DNA of 64,000 bases. Source: Polyodon spathula. Its lineage: Eukaryota > Chordata > Actinopteri > Acipenseriformes > Polyodontidae. The notes beneath the pieces were generated by a model. It saw nothing but the letters and a program-made list of their open reading frames with translations, searched no databases and was not told the DNA's origin. Below, piece after piece: positions 61,972-64,000 of the stretch. Position 1 is the first letter of the stretch; every line of letters starts with the position of its first letter. The DNA is taken from contig NC_054534.1 of the NCBI RefSeq assembly GCF_017654505.1, positions 10,966,571-11,030,570 on the forward strand. The letters are read 5' to 3'. A program made the translations under genes and the position numbers.

Positions 61972-63262
61972 CGCTGATACCTGACGACTGACTCAAGGAA
62001 GATTTATGCCTGATGCCTGATGCCTGATGACTGACTCGATGAGGACCGATGCCTTATGTCTGATGACTGACTTGAGGAGGACTGATACCTGACTTCTGAC
62101 TCGAGGAGGACTGATGACTGTTGACTGACGACTGACTTGAGGAGGACTGATACCTGACGACTGACTCGGTGAGGACTGATGCCTGATACCTGACAACTGA
62201 CTCGAGGAGGACTGATGCCTGACGACTGACTCGATGAGGACTAAAGTCTGACACCTGACGACAGACTTGAGGAGGACTGATACCTGACGACTGACTCGAT
62301 GAGGACTGATGCCTGATACCTGACAACTGACTCGAGGAGGACTGATGCCTGATGACTAACTTGAGGAGGACTAATACCTGATGACTGACTAGTTGGACTG
62401 ACGACTGACTCGAGGAGGACTGATACCTGACGAATGACTCGATGAGGACTGATGCCTGATACCTGACAACTAACTTGAGGAGGACTGATGACTGTTGACT
62501 GACGACTGACTCGAGGAGGACTGATACCTGACGAATGACTCGATGAGGACTGATGCCTGATACCTGACGACTGACTTGAGGAGGACTGATGACTGTTGAC
62601 TGACGACTGACTCGAGGAGGACTGATACCTGACGAATGACTCGATGAGGACTGATGCCTGATACCTGACAACTGACTCGAGGAGGACTGAAGTCTGATAC
62701 CTGACGACAGACTCGAGGATGACTGATTCCTGATGACCGACTTGAGGAGGACTGATGACTGTTGACTGACGACTGACTCGAGGAGGACTGATGCCTGATG
62801 ACTGATGAGTTGGTGTGACGACTGACTCGAGGAGGACTGATGAGTTGGTGTGACGACTGACTCGAGGAGGACTGATACCTGACGACTGACTCGAGGAGGA
62901 CTGATGACTGTTGACTGACGACTGACTTGAGGAGGACTGATACCTGACGACTGACTCGGTGAGGACTGATGCCTGATACCTGACAACTGACTCGAGGAGG
63001 ACTGATGCCTGACGACTGACTCGATGAGGACTGCAGTCTGATACCTGACGACAGACTCGAGGAGGACTGATTCCTGATGACTGACTTGAGGAGGACTGAT
63101 GACTGTTGACTGACGACTGACTCAAGGAGGACTGATGCCTGATGACTGATGAGTTGGTGTGACGACTGACTCGAGGGGGACTGATACCTGACGACTGACT
63201 CGAGGAGGACTGATGCCTGATACCTGACAACTGATTCGAGGAGGACTGATGCCTGATACTTT
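61972..63262 (+). repeat. Large complex minisatellite, about 29-bp units, some 40 or more copies
   Basis: The base unit is 'gacgactgactcgaggagga' then 'ctgatacct', with variants ('tgatgcctgatacctgacaa', 'ctgttgactgacgactgact', 'gatgagttggtgtgacgact') that form higher-order blocks repeated in the same order (compare about 62470-62600, 62740-62830 and 63060-63170). Several minus-strand frames of 200-330 codons rich in Ser, Gln and Val cross it. They are repeat artefacts. Confidence 0.93.
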
Positions 63263-64000
63263 AGTTTAGTTTTCACAAAACTGTTTTTACAGAACTGTTG
63301 TACAGCTGTTCTTTTCCAAAGTTTTACGATAAATGGTTGTATTGTAGTTTAATTACCACAGTAAGTTGGTTTTCTCTCTTTTTTTGGCTAGGATGTAAGA
63401 ATGGTATGGGTTATCTGCTCTTCTTGTGCAGTTCATGGACAGTAACTTGGGTATTAGTATCTGCAAATAGGAGCCTGGACTGTTCACAGTATTAAGTAGC
63501 TAAAAAGCTAGGCTATGTAATGTTAACAAAGTGACAATTCTTATGTTGTTGAGGCATTGACATTCCTATCTCACATATTCGTAGAAGCAGTTCTAGTGTT
63601 CTGCATCTTCCCTTTTATGTTTTTTTAGCACTTTCTAGTTTATTAGGTTTTAATTAAAGTGTCAGTTTCATCCCATTCTCCCAACTATTCACTTACCCTC
63701 AAATGAGGAGAAACACTTTTGATTAAAACAGACTCAGGATGCAGTAATTGGATGCATTCCACAAATCAATAAATAATCCGTACCTTTTTTCTTGTCCCGT
63801 TACCTTTTTATCTTATGTTTGTAACGATTTGGTTTGTTTCTTATTGCTTCTTATTCTGATTCCATTTACCTTTTAATCTTTTCTATATTGAGGTGCTTTA
63901 AGCTGAGTTTTTGCGATCCTCTTCTATTATAGTTTCTGTCATAGACACATACAGTATAATCCAGGATAGATTAGCCACAGTTCCTTCTTTAAAAGTACCC
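63263..64000 (+). other. PARP8 intron 7, continuing past window: nothing seen
   Basis: AT-rich sequence with T runs. No exon of PARP8 and no element is recognised before the window edge. Confidence 0.55.

Noticed and set aside
62054..63276. Three minus-strand frames of 268-329 codons rich in Ser/Gln/Val
   Set aside because: They are translations of the 29-bp minisatellite in different frames. No non-repeat domain is present.
55334..64000. A further PARP8 exon encoding EYGAIDD onward
   Set aside because: I searched by eye for the expected reading after 55334 and found none. It probably lies beyond the window.

Overview
The window is vertebrate nuclear DNA. It is AT-rich and intron-dominated, packed with microsatellites, minisatellites, Tc1/mariner transposons, hAT-type elements, solo LTRs and CR1 LINEs. 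The repeat mix (fish-type Tc1 copies and a CR1 family ending in TTCTTATG units) suggests a ray-finned fish, probably a non-teleost such as a sturgeon or a relative. That is an inference from memory of repeat families and was not tested.

I can support one host gene: the 5' half of PARP8 (mono-ADP-ribosyltransferase PARP8) on the + strand. Seven coding exons were found by protein resemblance and join in phase through GT/AG splice sites: 5524-5614, 6343-6397, 44389-44426, 46845-46934, 51429-51499, 51870-51947 and 55239-55333. They give 518 nt, or 172 codons plus 2 nt. The rest of the gene, including the catalytic domain, lies beyond the right edge. Intron 2 is about 38 kb and holds most of the window.

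Layout: 1-5400 is upstream flank with a CR1 fragment on the minus strand. From 5.4 to 6.4 kb lie the start exon and exon 2. From 6.4 to 44.4 kb is intron 2, which contains a perfect-looking 451-bp tandem duplication, a complete Tc1 relic (9783-11336), a palindromic E-box/CCAAT cluster (12260-12325), CR1 and Tc1 fragments, and a hairpin MITE. It also contains a 27-bp minisatellite, a DNA transposon with TIRs of about 145 bp and a 315-codon transposase-like frame, a hAT-like element with a 5-bp target duplication (26412-27777) and a 47-bp minisatellite. A near-complete CR1 LINE with two long open frames (29886-34192) and a 62-bp minisatellite of about 42 copies follow. From 44.4 to 55.3 kb are exons 3-7, interrupted by Tc1 copies and two solo LTRs. 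From 55.3 to 64 kb is the start of intron 7, with another Tc1 and a large minisatellite with inverted arms.

I found no multi-gene system, CRISPR array, rRNA or tRNA. Most open frames on both strands come from repeats. The most notable items are the CR1 with two long intact frames but no ATG ahead of its endonuclease, the TIR element with an unfamiliar transposase-like protein, the palindromic E-box/CCAAT cluster, and the Tc1 insertion 73 bp upstream of PARP8 exon 5.
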